Shown in pieces: positions 43,839 to 53,693 of a stretch of 64,000 nt of DNA (its first letter is position 1; every line of letters starts with the position of its first letter). Made by a program: the position numbers and the translations under genes. Source of the stretch: a virus. The stretch covers positions 1 to 64,000 of IMG/VR virus record IMGVR_UViG_3300037808_000992, one strand, 5' to 3'. Below the pieces are notes generated by a model. That model did no database searches and had not been told where the DNA came from. It was given only the letters and a program-made list of their open reading frames with translations.

Positions 43839-44312
43839 ATGCAGCTAACTAAAAGTTTTAGTATCAACTTTTATTCTAAAATTCTTAAAGAGACCTTTGC
43901 AGGGACTTTTACTACTAAGAAATTAACGGTGGGAGATCTCTCTAAGATTGGACTTGTTAAAGCTCAATTGTCAGGGGGATACGTCTATGATGAGGTTCAA
44001 GGTCGTGGGGTAGATGCCACCACCAACCTACTCAATGAGATGGTAGCCCATTGTCAAGTATCCCTTATTCAATCTCCTGACTGGTTTAACCCAAGCGACG
44101 TTTCAGATTTAGAACTGTTGCGAGTGGTTTATGAGGAGGTGGCTTCTTTTGAGGCCGACTTTCACCTCCCACAGCAAGCATCTCAAGAAGAAGGACCTGC
44201 TGGAAGCAGCAAAGATTCAAGCAGCGATGAATCTACAGGGGGAGGGAGATCCGTTAGCACTCTTGAGGATCTGGTGGACAAAAAAGTACCAAAGATCGAG
44301 AAATTCGGATGA
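43839..44312 (+). CDS. Tail assembly chaperone, G-type frame
   Basis: 157 residues, AGAGG before the ATG. Small folded N-terminal domain (SINFYSKILKETFAGTFTTKKLTVGDLSKIG) and helices up to EEVASFEADF. After about residue 105 the frame turns low complexity (QEEGPAGSSKDSSSDESTGGG), which looks like an unused overlap. The adjacent frame carries a good downstream domain and overlaps this one by 182 bases. The arrangement is that of lambda G/GT, where frameshifting makes a longer G-T fusion; both forms help assemble the tube on the tape measure. Confidence 0.75.
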   Translation: MQLTKSFSINFYSKILKETFAGTFTTKKLTVGDLSKIGLVKAQLSGGYVYDEVQGRGVDATTNLLNEMVAHCQVSLIQSPDWFNPSDVSDLELLRVVYEEVASFEADFHLPQQASQEEGPAGSSKDSSSDESTGGGRSVSTLEDLVDKKVPKIEKFG

Positions 44313-44634
44313 GTTTAAAGCGTATACGCTCTTTGACTTGCTGACTGAGTTTTTTGAGGACTTTTATAGCGACAATAAAAGTGCTCTACGTGATTTAGAT
44401 CTGCCGTTTAGTGCAGGAACTGGTGATCCGATGGTCGATAAGTGGGAGCGTGAAATCTCTCAAGGGCTTATGCCGAACTTGTTAGAGGACTTATCGGAAG
44501 ATGCCGCGAAGGAGATTTTAGAGTGGAGTCAGCGAGTCTATAAACAGAAAGTTGAACGCGGAGAGATTATGAGCCCTGAAGAACTGGAATTGGCAAAGAA
44601 CGTAGACATAGAAACGTTTTCGGATAACTACTAA
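44131..44634 (+). CDS. T-type frame of the tail assembly chaperone (frameshifted)
   Basis: This frame, +1 (equivalently -2) relative to the G-type frame, is open from 44113 to the stop at 44632-44634. Protein-like sequence begins near KKKDLLEAAKIQAAMNLQGEG, with ALLRIWWTKKYQRSRNSDEFKAY, then FDLLTEFFEDFYSDN. No ribosome binding site is seen at the first ATG (44131), so translation most likely comes by frameshift from the upstream frame between about 44150 and 44190 (near CACCTCCCACAG or CAAGAAGAAGGA). The fusion would be about 264 residues. Confidence 0.65.
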   Translation: MRRWLLLRPTFTSHSKHLKKKDLLEAAKIQAAMNLQGEGDPLALLRIWWTKKYQRSRNSDEFKAYTLFDLLTEFFEDFYSDNKSALRDLDLPFSAGTGDPMVDKWEREISQGLMPNLLEDLSEDAAKEILEWSQRVYKQKVERGEIMSPEELELAKNVDIETFSDNY

Positions 44635-46475
44635 TGGCTAGTGGAAAACCGACCGTCGTAGCGGAACTTAGCCGTACCATTGAAGGGGTTAAGAGTGGTT
44701 TAGAAGAGTTACAGCAATCTTTAAACAATCTACAGAAATCCTCCACGGGTTGGGCTACAAGCTTCACCGGAAATTTACGCACTGCGCTTACCCAGATAAA
44801 CGAGACTAAAAGAGGCTTCGACAAGCTTTCAAGTACTATCCAACGCGCAAGCTCTGTCCCAGGGGTAGTTAGCGGCGCTCGCATTAGTCAAGCGTTAGGA
44901 GCATCAACAGGACAAGCTGGCGGTGGTGGCGGAGGTGGTGGTGCTCAACCCTTTGGCTCCCAGTTTGCTCGAACTGCAATGTCCCCTCTACGTTATGGTC
45001 TTCCTATGTTGGCAGGCTCTCTCGCCCAACTTCCTTTTTCCGCAGCAGGCGGTTTAACCGGGGGCGCGGGTTCCGTACTTAAGAAGCTACCCATTGCTTC
45101 ACGACTTATGAAAGGATTGGGTGGTGCGGTAAGCGGTCTTGGTTCTAATGTTGTTCGTCCTATGGTTGAGGGCGCGGTGCATATGGGGTTGGGCTTCGGT
45201 ACCCAGTACATCCAACAATCCATGGCCATGCAAGAGCAGTTAGAACGAGGGGGTCGTTTTATAGGGCGCAACAGGGGTCAAGTCAGGGGAATGGCTAACA
45301 CTGGTTTAAAGCACGGCTACGACGTGATGCAAACCATGTCCCACAGAGAATCTGTAGCGCGAGCTATCGGGGGTGGTGGTCCACAAGAGGGCATGATTCA
45401 AGCGATGAGTAACCGCTTACGTCAGCCGATGGGAAATGTCATAGGCGCTGCAGGAGCTTTGCGAAGCGGCGGCATGGGTGCCGATGCAATCGCTGGGGTG
45501 CTCCAACGTATCGAAAGTGGTGTAGGAAATGCAGGTTTTGGGAGAGAAACGCCAGCATTCATACATAGGATAGAATCTCTACTCCAAGCTATCTCTGGGT
45601 TTACGCAGCAGCAGGTAGCCATTACTGGTAGTGCCAATACGGGTCAGACAACTTCCTTTCAAAATTTAGTTCAAACCCTTTCAAATAAAGCTTTTTCTCC
45701 CACAGCAGCAGCGCAAACAGCACAGCAACTTGTTGGTATAGCTGCGAATCCGGGGGGAGGAGAGTCAGGGGAAATCTTTGTACAAAGGGCGTTGGGTTTA
45801 GGAAATCCAAATTTAGCAGCTACTAGAGCGATGGCGGAGAAGATGGGCGTTAATCCTAATCTTGTACGTCGTCGTAGTTATGCAGATTATTTGAAGTTTA
45901 AAGAGAATAACCGCACGGAGGCTGCACAATTACTGGGTGTCCAAACAGCCGTTGAGTTCCCAGGCAGCGACATGCAGTCCATAATACTAGGAAAAGCTTT
46001 AAGTAATATGGGAATAACGAAGGCTGGCACCGTTATGCAATCTTTATTCAGCGGAGGCAGTATAGCTCAGCCGGGAGGTACTCAACAAACTGCTGCTCAG
46101 GTAGGGGCTGCGAGCACTAAAGCAATGATGGGTATCGACCCTAAGATGATTACCGTCCTCAACGAGTACCACAGAAGTTTAGCTACCTTGGCTAACATCC
46201 CTGGCGGAACGGAAGGTATTAAAAATCTTGCTGAGCTTATCAGGACTTTCCAAGTGTTAGGAGGTACTGCGGTTGCGACTGGTTTTAAAGAACTCTTCGG
46301 TGATCTAATGAAGGAGTTAAAGAAGGCGATGGATGGGGTTCCTCTGGAAACTATTATACAAAGAGAGATACAGGGCGTTTCTGGAATTGTGAAAGAACTT
46401 ATTAGAAAGTTATTAGGTAAGCCGCAGGCTTCTTTGGGAGACCACCAACGGCCTCCTCGAAGAATGATAAGCTAG
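44634..46475 (+). CDS. Tape measure protein
   Basis: 613 residues directly after the chaperone pair, as in nearly all long-tailed phages. Helical N-terminus with coiled coil (LSRTIEGVKSGLEELQQSLNNL), hydrophobic glycine-rich central segments (GLTGGAGSVLKKLPIASRLM, PMVEGAVHMGLGFGTQ) and an amphipathic C-terminus. Unlike large tape measures there is no lytic or peptidase motif. At about 0.15 nm per residue it would set a tail of roughly 90 nm, an estimate from known scaling. Confidence 0.75.
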   Translation: MASGKPTVVAELSRTIEGVKSGLEELQQSLNNLQKSSTGWATSFTGNLRTALTQINETKRGFDKLSSTIQRASSVPGVVSGARISQALGASTGQAGGGGGGGGAQPFGSQFARTAMSPLRYGLPMLAGSLAQLPFSAAGGLTGGAGSVLKKLPIASRLMKGLGGAVSGLGSNVVRPMVEGAVHMGLGFGTQYIQQSMAMQEQLERGGRFIGRNRGQVRGMANTGLKHGYDVMQTMSHRESVARAIGGGGPQEGMIQAMSNRLRQPMGNVIGAAGALRSGGMGADAIAGVLQRIESGVGNAGFGRETPAFIHRIESLLQAISGFTQQQVAITGSANTGQTTSFQNLVQTLSNKAFSPTAAAQTAQQLVGIAANPGGGESGEIFVQRALGLGNPNLAATRAMAEKMGVNPNLVRRRSYADYLKFKENNRTEAAQLLGVQTAVEFPGSDMQSIILGKALSNMGITKAGTVMQSLFSGGSIAQPGGTQQTAAQVGAASTKAMMGIDPKMITVLNEYHRSLATLANIPGGTEGIKNLAELIRTFQVLGGTAVATGFKELFGDLMKELKKAMDGVPLETIIQREIQGVSGIVKELIRKLLGKPQASLGDHQRPPRRMIS

Positions 46476-46494
46476 ATGACGGTGAGAAGTATAA

Positions 46495-49400
46495 ATGACT
46501 GCTAACGGTCCAGACGTAAACACCAAAGGGTCAAGCAGGACCACCTGCATGGTTATCGTTGATACCCATGATCGAGGGCAGCGATTGAAGGGTCAGCGTA
46601 TTGATCTTTCCCCTTATATTACACAGGTCAGCGTAGACACCCATCTAACCGGAGGGGGTCAAGCGAGTATCAGCCTTCCGGCTGTACAGCACATTGAAGA
46701 TATTGTTGCTGCTGGGGACTTGGTAAACGTATATTTCAATCTTCATCGAAACGATGTCGATAGATATAACAAGGGGAATGTTCGTGTTTTCTTCGGTTAT
46801 ATCGACACAGTTAATAAATCGGTAACTGTAGACGGATCAGGCGGTAAATTAACGTCTTACACGCTTACTTGTTCAGCCTTTGATAAGGCGATTAAGCAGA
46901 CTCAGATTTATAACAATCCGCACCTCGTAGCTACCCAAGCGGGAACCAAAAAAGATGTTGTTAGGAAAGATTTTCAAAATAATCTCGGGGGGATGTCTTT
47001 ATTCTCAAAAGGTATTGCCACACGAGGGACACCGCGAGATCTGGTTCTAAGGAATTTAATGCGCTTATTGGGCTTTGGGGGACAATTTATCCTACCGGCC
47101 CATTACCAGGAGGTCTTACCCGACGCAACTCACTCTGTAACACTGGAAAAAAATACTACAGATTTAGACAGTAAGCTTATTTTTAGTGCGAGTGCTATGT
47201 CCGCGATCACAATAGGTGAGCAGGCGACAATCCTCGCAGCCGTAAAAGGTTTTAAAGGTAAAATAAAGCCTACGGGTCTCGAATTAGACACTACACAACT
47301 TTTTCTGGAGGGGAACATCAGTCGAGACTCTTGGATTGCCGCAATTAACCAGACAAAATTTCAAGAATTTCAGACGGCATTCCTAGCCGCCATTAGTACA
47401 GTGTCTCCGAAAGCCAAGGCGCGTATGTCAATATCCCTCCCAAAATTTAAAAGTGGGGACGTAAAGTGGGCTGAGACGTTTGTTTCTAATACTTATTTTA
47501 AAATAAGTACTGGGCTCAAAGGACTATCCTACATGGGAGTTTCTTCAAGTCTTCCGGTTGAGACGGGTGTTAAAGGCGTTTTAATGACTCAGTTACAAGA
47601 GTCCATAGCTGAAATACGGGGGGTGAAGGATGATTTCAACGATCCAGATCTCTTCCCGTCTGTAAATATGTGGGCGGATGCGGGTGGCGAGGTGGCTCCT
47701 GCGAAGACTATCTTTAATATTTTAAGTTTAGATTATTTAGAAGACGTAGACGGGTATTACGGAAACTTTAATTACATCTACTTTAGTGGCTCTTTGTGGG
47801 GAGCCTGCTATCAGAATGCAAACACAGACATTAACGAGTTGTTTTTTGATCTACGACCCGCTGCTAATTTTGAAGATACTTCCGCGAGTGGGACGGATGG
47901 ACTGGGTATTCCGCTCGATGGAGCCATACCGATGGTCCCGGCAGTCGTGCTGAGAGAGAAACCGTTTACTAATTACCGACAACCTAAGAACTTAATTTCG
48001 TCACCAGATAACATATCCACTATAAAAATAGGCGCTCTTGCAAAGGAATTTGTGTCGAGCAAGTTACCTTTTAATTCACAGGGTGCGAAGATCCCTGCAG
48101 GCGACCAACTTTATATGGCCATACTCTCCCCTACAGGCGCAACTCAAGGGTTTAGAGGATTAAGAGCAACAGCAGAAAATTTAAATAAAGTTAAGGGCGC
48201 GTTAAGCAAGGTAGGTAGTGGATCTTTTCAACCCTTAAAACAATCAACGACTCTTTCGGAGCTAAATCTAATAACAGGTGGGTTTTTTGATATTGCTGTA
48301 GAAGGCTACACCCTTGTGGGTGCGCCTATACAAGGTTTACTATCTGGTCTTCCAGGAGTCGCGCCTGCTCTGGTAGGACCACTTCTTAATATAAAAACGA
48401 CGCCCAGTACTAAGTCGAAGGTTGAAACGGTTAAGAAACAAGCCGCTGATCAGGCTGTATTTATTGAAAAACTTGAGAATTCTCCAGGTTTAAACCTGGA
48501 TAAGTCGCAAGTTGTAATGAGCGGCGGAAGTGAGAAACAGATAAACATTTTGGGATTATCACCTACCAAAGATAAAACTGGCAAGGAGGTACCTTTAGAG
48601 ATTGGGGAACGTGCTTTTTCAACCATATTTGCGTTACCAAAACCTGTTTTTAGATCACCGGACGGGGGACGTGTCACGGTGGAGAATAAACAGGGCGGAG
48701 TGCAGCGAATATTAGGCGTAATACAACCCACCAACAATCCTAAAGCCGGAGAACCGTATAAAGCATCGTTCAAGGCATTTTCTACAGACGACGCGAGTGC
48801 CAGTGGAGTGAGGAACGTAGCAGGGGAATCGATATATGAAAGTACGGGCAGCGGCACGAATATGAGTACGGCTGCTCATTTAGTTTTAGGCGCTGATTCA
48901 AATTTAACGTCGATGAGTAACAATATACTGGGCGGTAAAAAAACAAGGGCGCATATTCTAGACTTCGTAAAAGTTAAATCTCAGGATGTGATGAACGAGT
49001 CATTTTCACGAGGTGACCACGGGCTCGTTAATATAGCAGAACTTTTTCCTAAATTAGCGGGTTCAGACGCCCAAAAACTTTACTTTGTTGATCAGCTACC
49101 CATCGTAACTCCTATTAGTATTCATCGTTTTGGGGTTAGAGCATCTAAGATAACTACTGATTTTGTTAACCCTGCTTTTCTAGGCATTTCAAATGATTTT
49201 TGGAATCAAAAATCCATGATTATGAAATGGAACGTTATGTTAGATATGTGGAACCAGCATAACCATGAGTATTTGACAGGATCTATAAGCGTGCGAGGTT
49301 TGCCGGGGATACGTCCAGGGTATCGTTTGGACAGGCCGGAATTAAATCTATCGTTTTACGTGGAACAAGTAGGACACACGTGGACTTATCCAGGTCACTT

Positions 49401-49656
49401 GGCAACACAGGTTAGTGTAAGTCGTGGACAGCCTATGTCTGCGGAGACCGCTTTAGATTATATCCCGCCCACCCCTAATGTGAAGGCTAATGATTCTCCG
49501 CGCCAACATTTAGGGCAAGTATTTGAGACAGGAAAGGATGAGGACGGTAAGGCTTACCCTTACGCAGGAACATTTACAGGTGAAGTGATAAAACCTAAAT
49601 CTAGAAGTAAATCAGTAAGAGTTCTTATGAACGATTTTCTAAAGAAGGTTTTTTAA
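46495..49656 (+). CDS. Baseplate hub protein
   Basis: 1,053 residues. The first 200 residues (YITQVSVDTHLTGGGQASISLP, GDLVNVYFNLHRNDVDRY, VRVFFGYIDTVN) have the beta-barrel pattern of hub proteins (T4 gp27 / Mu gp44 type). The C-terminal 250 residues (HRFGVRASKITTDFV, HEYLTGSISVRGLPGIRPGYRL, FYVEQVGHTWTYPGHLATQV) resume hub-like strands. A large unassigned middle of about 600 residues is inserted. It would join the tube to the spike. The following gene encodes a spike, as expected. Confidence 0.7.
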   Translation: MTANGPDVNTKGSSRTTCMVIVDTHDRGQRLKGQRIDLSPYITQVSVDTHLTGGGQASISLPAVQHIEDIVAAGDLVNVYFNLHRNDVDRYNKGNVRVFFGYIDTVNKSVTVDGSGGKLTSYTLTCSAFDKAIKQTQIYNNPHLVATQAGTKKDVVRKDFQNNLGGMSLFSKGIATRGTPRDLVLRNLMRLLGFGGQFILPAHYQEVLPDATHSVTLEKNTTDLDSKLIFSASAMSAITIGEQATILAAVKGFKGKIKPTGLELDTTQLFLEGNISRDSWIAAINQTKFQEFQTAFLAAISTVSPKAKARMSISLPKFKSGDVKWAETFVSNTYFKISTGLKGLSYMGVSSSLPVETGVKGVLMTQLQESIAEIRGVKDDFNDPDLFPSVNMWADAGGEVAPAKTIFNILSLDYLEDVDGYYGNFNYIYFSGSLWGACYQNANTDINELFFDLRPAANFEDTSASGTDGLGIPLDGAIPMVPAVVLREKPFTNYRQPKNLISSPDNISTIKIGALAKEFVSSKLPFNSQGAKIPAGDQLYMAILSPTGATQGFRGLRATAENLNKVKGALSKVGSGSFQPLKQSTTLSELNLITGGFFDIAVEGYTLVGAPIQGLLSGLPGVAPALVGPLLNIKTTPSTKSKVETVKKQAADQAVFIEKLENSPGLNLDKSQVVMSGGSEKQINILGLSPTKDKTGKEVPLEIGERAFSTIFALPKPVFRSPDGGRVTVENKQGGVQRILGVIQPTNNPKAGEPYKASFKAFSTDDASASGVRNVAGESIYESTGSGTNMSTAAHLVLGADSNLTSMSNNILGGKKTRAHILDFVKVKSQDVMNESFSRGDHGLVNIAELFPKLAGSDAQKLYFVDQLPIVTPISIHRFGVRASKITTDFVNPAFLGISNDFWNQKSMIMKWNVMLDMWNQHNHEYLTGSISVRGLPGIRPGYRLDRPELNLSFYVEQVGHTWTYPGHLATQVSVSRGQPMSAETALDYIPPTPNVKANDSPRQHLGQVFETGKDEDGKAYPYAGTFTGEVIKPKSRSKSVRVLMNDFLKKVF

Positions 49657-49658
49657 AA

Positions 49659-51677
49659 ATGCCTACTCGTATACGTAGGGGGCAAGATTCTGCGCCAGGA
49701 GGCTTTGTAGACTCAGCGGGGCTAATTATTCCTTCAGATCAGGTAGGGTCTGAAGTGGATGCAGAAGATTATATGCCCTATGCCATATTGGGCATAGTTC
49801 AGCGCGTTTATTATGCAGATGACGAAGATAATATATCTCGTCTAAACAAGACTAGTGCGGATTCAGGTTTAAGCACTGACAAAGAGCCAGCAGCTGGCGG
49901 TCCTGCGTTAACGGATCTTTGGAGAGCTACTCTAAAAGCTTTTAAAGAGAAAGGTGACCATTTATATTGTGACGTTCGCTCTATAACTGTCCCTAGAGGC
50001 AATAAATCTGCTCAGGCTATTTATAGAAATTGTTTAATCCTCCCATCAATAAGTGGTCCTTTGGATTATGGGATCACCGTCCCAACTCCTGAGAATAATT
50101 CTTCGACCGACAGCCAAACAAGTGACGGAAGTTGGTGTCTTATTAGTTTTATTAATGGAGATCCTACTGCTCCTTACGTTGTGAAATTCTTTAATAGTCC
50201 GATAGGTGGAAAAACCCCGACCCGACGAGAGGGGAAGGTTACGAAACATCATTACAACGGCTGCCATGTAGACATACACGACAATGGGGACTTAGTTGTT
50301 GATTGCAAATCAGCAGGTGCGACCCCTGTAGTTAATAGTCATACGGGTCATGTGGGACAAATTCGGGGTAGTTCTTTAGCCGGTAAAATTACTGTAAGTA
50401 CTAAGTCTGATATTCAGTTGGTTGCTGGAGATGGGGGTCGTGGGCCGAATACCTTTAACCAAGATGAGTTGGCGGGGGGAAGTCTTACTCTGGCAGCGCA
50501 TAAACAAGTTGTACTAACCTCTAAATCGGAGACGGTAGAGATATTCACTGATCGGGATCCGATTACGTGTGATGTGGTACACCCTGTTAATATTCAAGCG
50601 GCACATGGCGGCAAAATGCGAGCCGCTAGAGAGGGGGACTCGGTAAAGATATACCCGTCCAATACCGGCGGGGATATTTTTGAGTACTTAAGCACGATAA
50701 AAATGTATTTGGGAACCGCTGCAAGTGTAATGGCTGGTCAGGCCCCTGAGGGGGCAGTCCAAACCGCTGCGCTTGCATTTAGTTTAGTAGACGCTTTGCC
50801 TCTCCCTACTTTTGCTAAGGGGGTTATTACAAGCGGGACAGATTATGTGTATTTGGGTGGCCCAACCACTGCCGATAGTGTCTTATCGCCTGACGCAGAT
50901 ACGTTTTTATTAGATGAGCTAGGGGTGTTTCCTGGACCTATTGAAGTTGCACTTTGTATTGCGGAAGCTGTAGGGACTTACATGGGGCTGTTGTCTGCAG
51001 ATATGCTAAAAAGTGCTCTTGCCACCCCAATTATAGGAGCGTTAAAAGAGTCAGAAGGTTATATTGCGGCTAATGAGGCTCCCAGAGGGACGGCGTTGTT
51101 CCCGCCCGGTACTACTAAAGCGTTAAGTAAAGTGAACAACGCAGTGATCCATTTACTTCTCACGGGAGATATTGAAAAAATTATTAATAGCGACGAGTGG
51201 TCAGAGGCAGGGGTTAAAGCCGCCATAGAAGACCTAGAGGCTGTTAATGAGCAATTAGACGGTGTGGAGGGGGACGAGGAGTCTCCCGGATATTATAAGC
51301 TATATGAAGAGGCTTTAGCTGAGTATGCTGCGGATCCGACTGCAGATAATTTGGTTAAAGTTGCTCTTGCAGAAGGGAAAATAGATAAAGCGGAAGCTAA
51401 GAAGAAAACCTTAATGGAGAAGGTGGGGGACAGTGTAAAAGAGTACGGCGATAAAGTAGGAGCTATTTTAGAAGACCCCAACGTGAAGATTTTGGCTAAG
51501 ATTTTACCTGATATTTTAAACAAAGAGCCTAAAGAGGCTCTCGAAACACTGCGCGAAGAAACGGGTTTGTCTGGTGAGTATGTGATTAGCCTTATACGAG
51601 AGTGTTTAGAGCCAAAGATTTATGCGTCTATCAATGATGCGTTAAATAAATTTTGTGGAGGCACGGATTACGAATGA
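49659..51677 (+). CDS. Baseplate spike-like protein
   Basis: 672 residues. An OB-fold-like part near 158-180 (SWCLISFINGDPTAPYVVKF) as in gpV/gp5, then a beta-helix start (HYNGCHVDIHDNGDLVVDC, about 197-216) and repeats such as GKITVSTKSDIQLVAG. MRAAREGDSVKI (about 320) recalls PAAR-like tip contacts. The last 200 residues are helical and acidic (SDEWSEAGVKAAIEDLEAVNEQL), unusual for a spike and possibly a chaperone or partner-binding domain. The stop overlaps the next ATG. Confidence 0.6.
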   Translation: MPTRIRRGQDSAPGGFVDSAGLIIPSDQVGSEVDAEDYMPYAILGIVQRVYYADDEDNISRLNKTSADSGLSTDKEPAAGGPALTDLWRATLKAFKEKGDHLYCDVRSITVPRGNKSAQAIYRNCLILPSISGPLDYGITVPTPENNSSTDSQTSDGSWCLISFINGDPTAPYVVKFFNSPIGGKTPTRREGKVTKHHYNGCHVDIHDNGDLVVDCKSAGATPVVNSHTGHVGQIRGSSLAGKITVSTKSDIQLVAGDGGRGPNTFNQDELAGGSLTLAAHKQVVLTSKSETVEIFTDRDPITCDVVHPVNIQAAHGGKMRAAREGDSVKIYPSNTGGDIFEYLSTIKMYLGTAASVMAGQAPEGAVQTAALAFSLVDALPLPTFAKGVITSGTDYVYLGGPTTADSVLSPDADTFLLDELGVFPGPIEVALCIAEAVGTYMGLLSADMLKSALATPIIGALKESEGYIAANEAPRGTALFPPGTTKALSKVNNAVIHLLLTGDIEKIINSDEWSEAGVKAAIEDLEAVNEQLDGVEGDEESPGYYKLYEEALAEYAADPTADNLVKVALAEGKIDKAEAKKKTLMEKVGDSVKEYGDKVGAILEDPNVKILAKILPDILNKEPKEALETLREETGLSGEYVISLIRECLEPKIYASINDALNKFCGGTDYE

Positions 51678-53689
51678 TACCTACAAAAGACGGTATTCTT
51701 ACTAGTATTTCTTCTGTTGTGGAGAAGGGGTTAGCAGGGTCAGCTTTTGGTGGGTTTTTAGAGTTTTTTAAACCTAAAGCCATTGATATTTTTGACACTC
51801 GAACCGCTACGCGCATCTCTAGAGATCATCAATCTATTGCTGTTACTAATATTGGCGGCGGCAACACTACTAATTTTGGAGAGAACGAAAACCTGTACGG
51901 GTTTTCACTTTTGAAGTTTAGAAACAGTTTGTTATTTGGCGGTTGGGTGGATGTAAACATAGGAAGTTTACTCGGTTTTGATTTAACTAATTCTTTAACC
52001 GGGGGTGACGAGATCGCTAACGTCTCTAGTTACTTCTTCAATATAAACCCACGATCTATTTCTCTGTCAGAGCCTTTTGCTACGCATATTGTCCCCACTC
52101 AAGCTTCAGGAATTTATGCTGAATCTCAAGGTGTTGTGCTCCGCACCCTTTCAATATCAGGAACAACAGGGTATCGACCCGGACTCCCTTCATCAACCAG
52201 CGGAGGGGACCATACGATCCCTCATGAAATTGGAGAGCCCACTGGATTTCTAAATTTCATTAAATTACGTAATTTATTTAGGAATTATAGTGATCTAAAG
52301 AAAGACGCGGGACAGGCGTATAATACTTATTTGGTTTGGTATAACGGCAAAGAGCAGGAGACATGGTTTTGTGAACCTACTGATTTTTCCTTGTCTCGGG
52401 ATGCGGGTTCTCCGTTTACTTTTAATTACAGTATTAGCCTCACCCTTACTCAGAAGGTTCACTTCTCCTCTATTACCAATACGATTAATCCTCGCTTTGA
52501 CAGCCCAAACTTCTTCATTTCCGCACTGCGCACAGCCCAAATTCTTTTTGAAAGACTCCCTTTTATCAAAACGATTAGTACGAATTTAGGTCTTAAAAAT
52601 GGCGTACTCAATGCTTATACAAAAAACGTGGCTGAGCTAAGTGAGTTTATGACAGACACGACGCAGGGCTTTATGAAGATGTCTTCAGCCGCTACGGGTG
52701 CTGCGGGTATGCTCTTTCTTCCCTTGGTGGGGGTGATTACAACAGCACAAAAATTAATACGTGCTGGAAAACAAGTTGAAGACGAGTTTCCAGCAATGTT
52801 TGGTGAGGATGCGAATTCTGACCTTACCAAATTCTTCTCAGATAATTTGTTTAGTGCAGAAAGCATTCTTAGAAATGCCATTAGAGATAGCCAGGAGGCG
52901 CTGAGGGTAATCTCAGAGAAGATGGCAGCGCCCACCACAAATAAACTTGCATCCAATAAAACGTACTACTCTTCGTCTAGTGATTTTAACGCTGGGGGGA
53001 CTTACGGGGATGCGCCTGCAGCCACTCAAAATGCTATCATCCCTGGAAATAAGACAACAAATGTTCCTACTCTAGAGGATGTTCTAACCTTGAATGGGGT
53101 TCCTTTGGCGTGGAAGGATTGGGTTATTGCTTATAACAACTTAAAGCCGCCCTATATAACCGCTGTTCCCTCAAAGAAGTCCAAATTTATCAAAGGTCCT
53201 GGTGATTCTCTTATTTTACCGATGGATCCTAAGCCAATCCCAAAAGATATTTATACAAAGCTTCCTTACAAGCCTAATTTAAATGTCTACGAAGAGCTTT
53301 TAGGGAGAGATCTTAAATTAAATAATAAGGGAGGATTCAACGGAACTCCTAAATTCAATTTTTCAATTTCTCCTACGGGTGATTTAGAGGTTGTAGACGG
53401 AAAAGACAATATGCTCCAGGCGTTAGATATTAAACTTAACGTACCTCGGGGATCGTTGTTCCTACATCCTAATTTTGGGATCGTTTCAGTAGTAGGGGAA
53501 AAAGCTACACGCTCACTAAAATATAATCTATACCTATCCATTAACGATACGATGTTGAGTGATGGTCGGGTAGAGGATTTGAGCGATTTAACTATAACTT
53601 TAGACGGTGATCGAGCTAATATCGCTTGCCACGTAAATATCATTGGGTCGCTGCCTAACGTGCCTGTTGAATTTAATATGAGGGTGTAA
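51674..53689 (+). CDS. Baseplate wedge protein with C-terminal gp25-like domain
   Basis: 671 residues from ATG 51674 (overlapping TGA; GGAGG 12 bases upstream). Residues about 120-265 (YFFNINPRSISLSEPFATHIVPTQ, LRTLSISGTTGYRPG, NFIKLRNLFRNYSDL, TWFCEPTDFSLSRDAGSPF) resemble gp53-like or baseplate adaptor proteins. The last 90 residues from about 580 (LDIKLNVPRGSLFLHPNFG, LSDLTITLDGDRANIACHV) resemble a gp25/gpW-type wedge domain, normally a separate small gene before J. This looks like a fusion of wedge parts. Confidence 0.6.
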   Translation: MIPTKDGILTSISSVVEKGLAGSAFGGFLEFFKPKAIDIFDTRTATRISRDHQSIAVTNIGGGNTTNFGENENLYGFSLLKFRNSLLFGGWVDVNIGSLLGFDLTNSLTGGDEIANVSSYFFNINPRSISLSEPFATHIVPTQASGIYAESQGVVLRTLSISGTTGYRPGLPSSTSGGDHTIPHEIGEPTGFLNFIKLRNLFRNYSDLKKDAGQAYNTYLVWYNGKEQETWFCEPTDFSLSRDAGSPFTFNYSISLTLTQKVHFSSITNTINPRFDSPNFFISALRTAQILFERLPFIKTISTNLGLKNGVLNAYTKNVAELSEFMTDTTQGFMKMSSAATGAAGMLFLPLVGVITTAQKLIRAGKQVEDEFPAMFGEDANSDLTKFFSDNLFSAESILRNAIRDSQEALRVISEKMAAPTTNKLASNKTYYSSSSDFNAGGTYGDAPAATQNAIIPGNKTTNVPTLEDVLTLNGVPLAWKDWVIAYNNLKPPYITAVPSKKSKFIKGPGDSLILPMDPKPIPKDIYTKLPYKPNLNVYEELLGRDLKLNNKGGFNGTPKFNFSISPTGDLEVVDGKDNMLQALDIKLNVPRGSLFLHPNFGIVSVVGEKATRSLKYNLYLSINDTMLSDGRVEDLSDLTITLDGDRANIACHVNIIGSLPNVPVEFNMRV

Positions 53690-53693
53690 GTAG

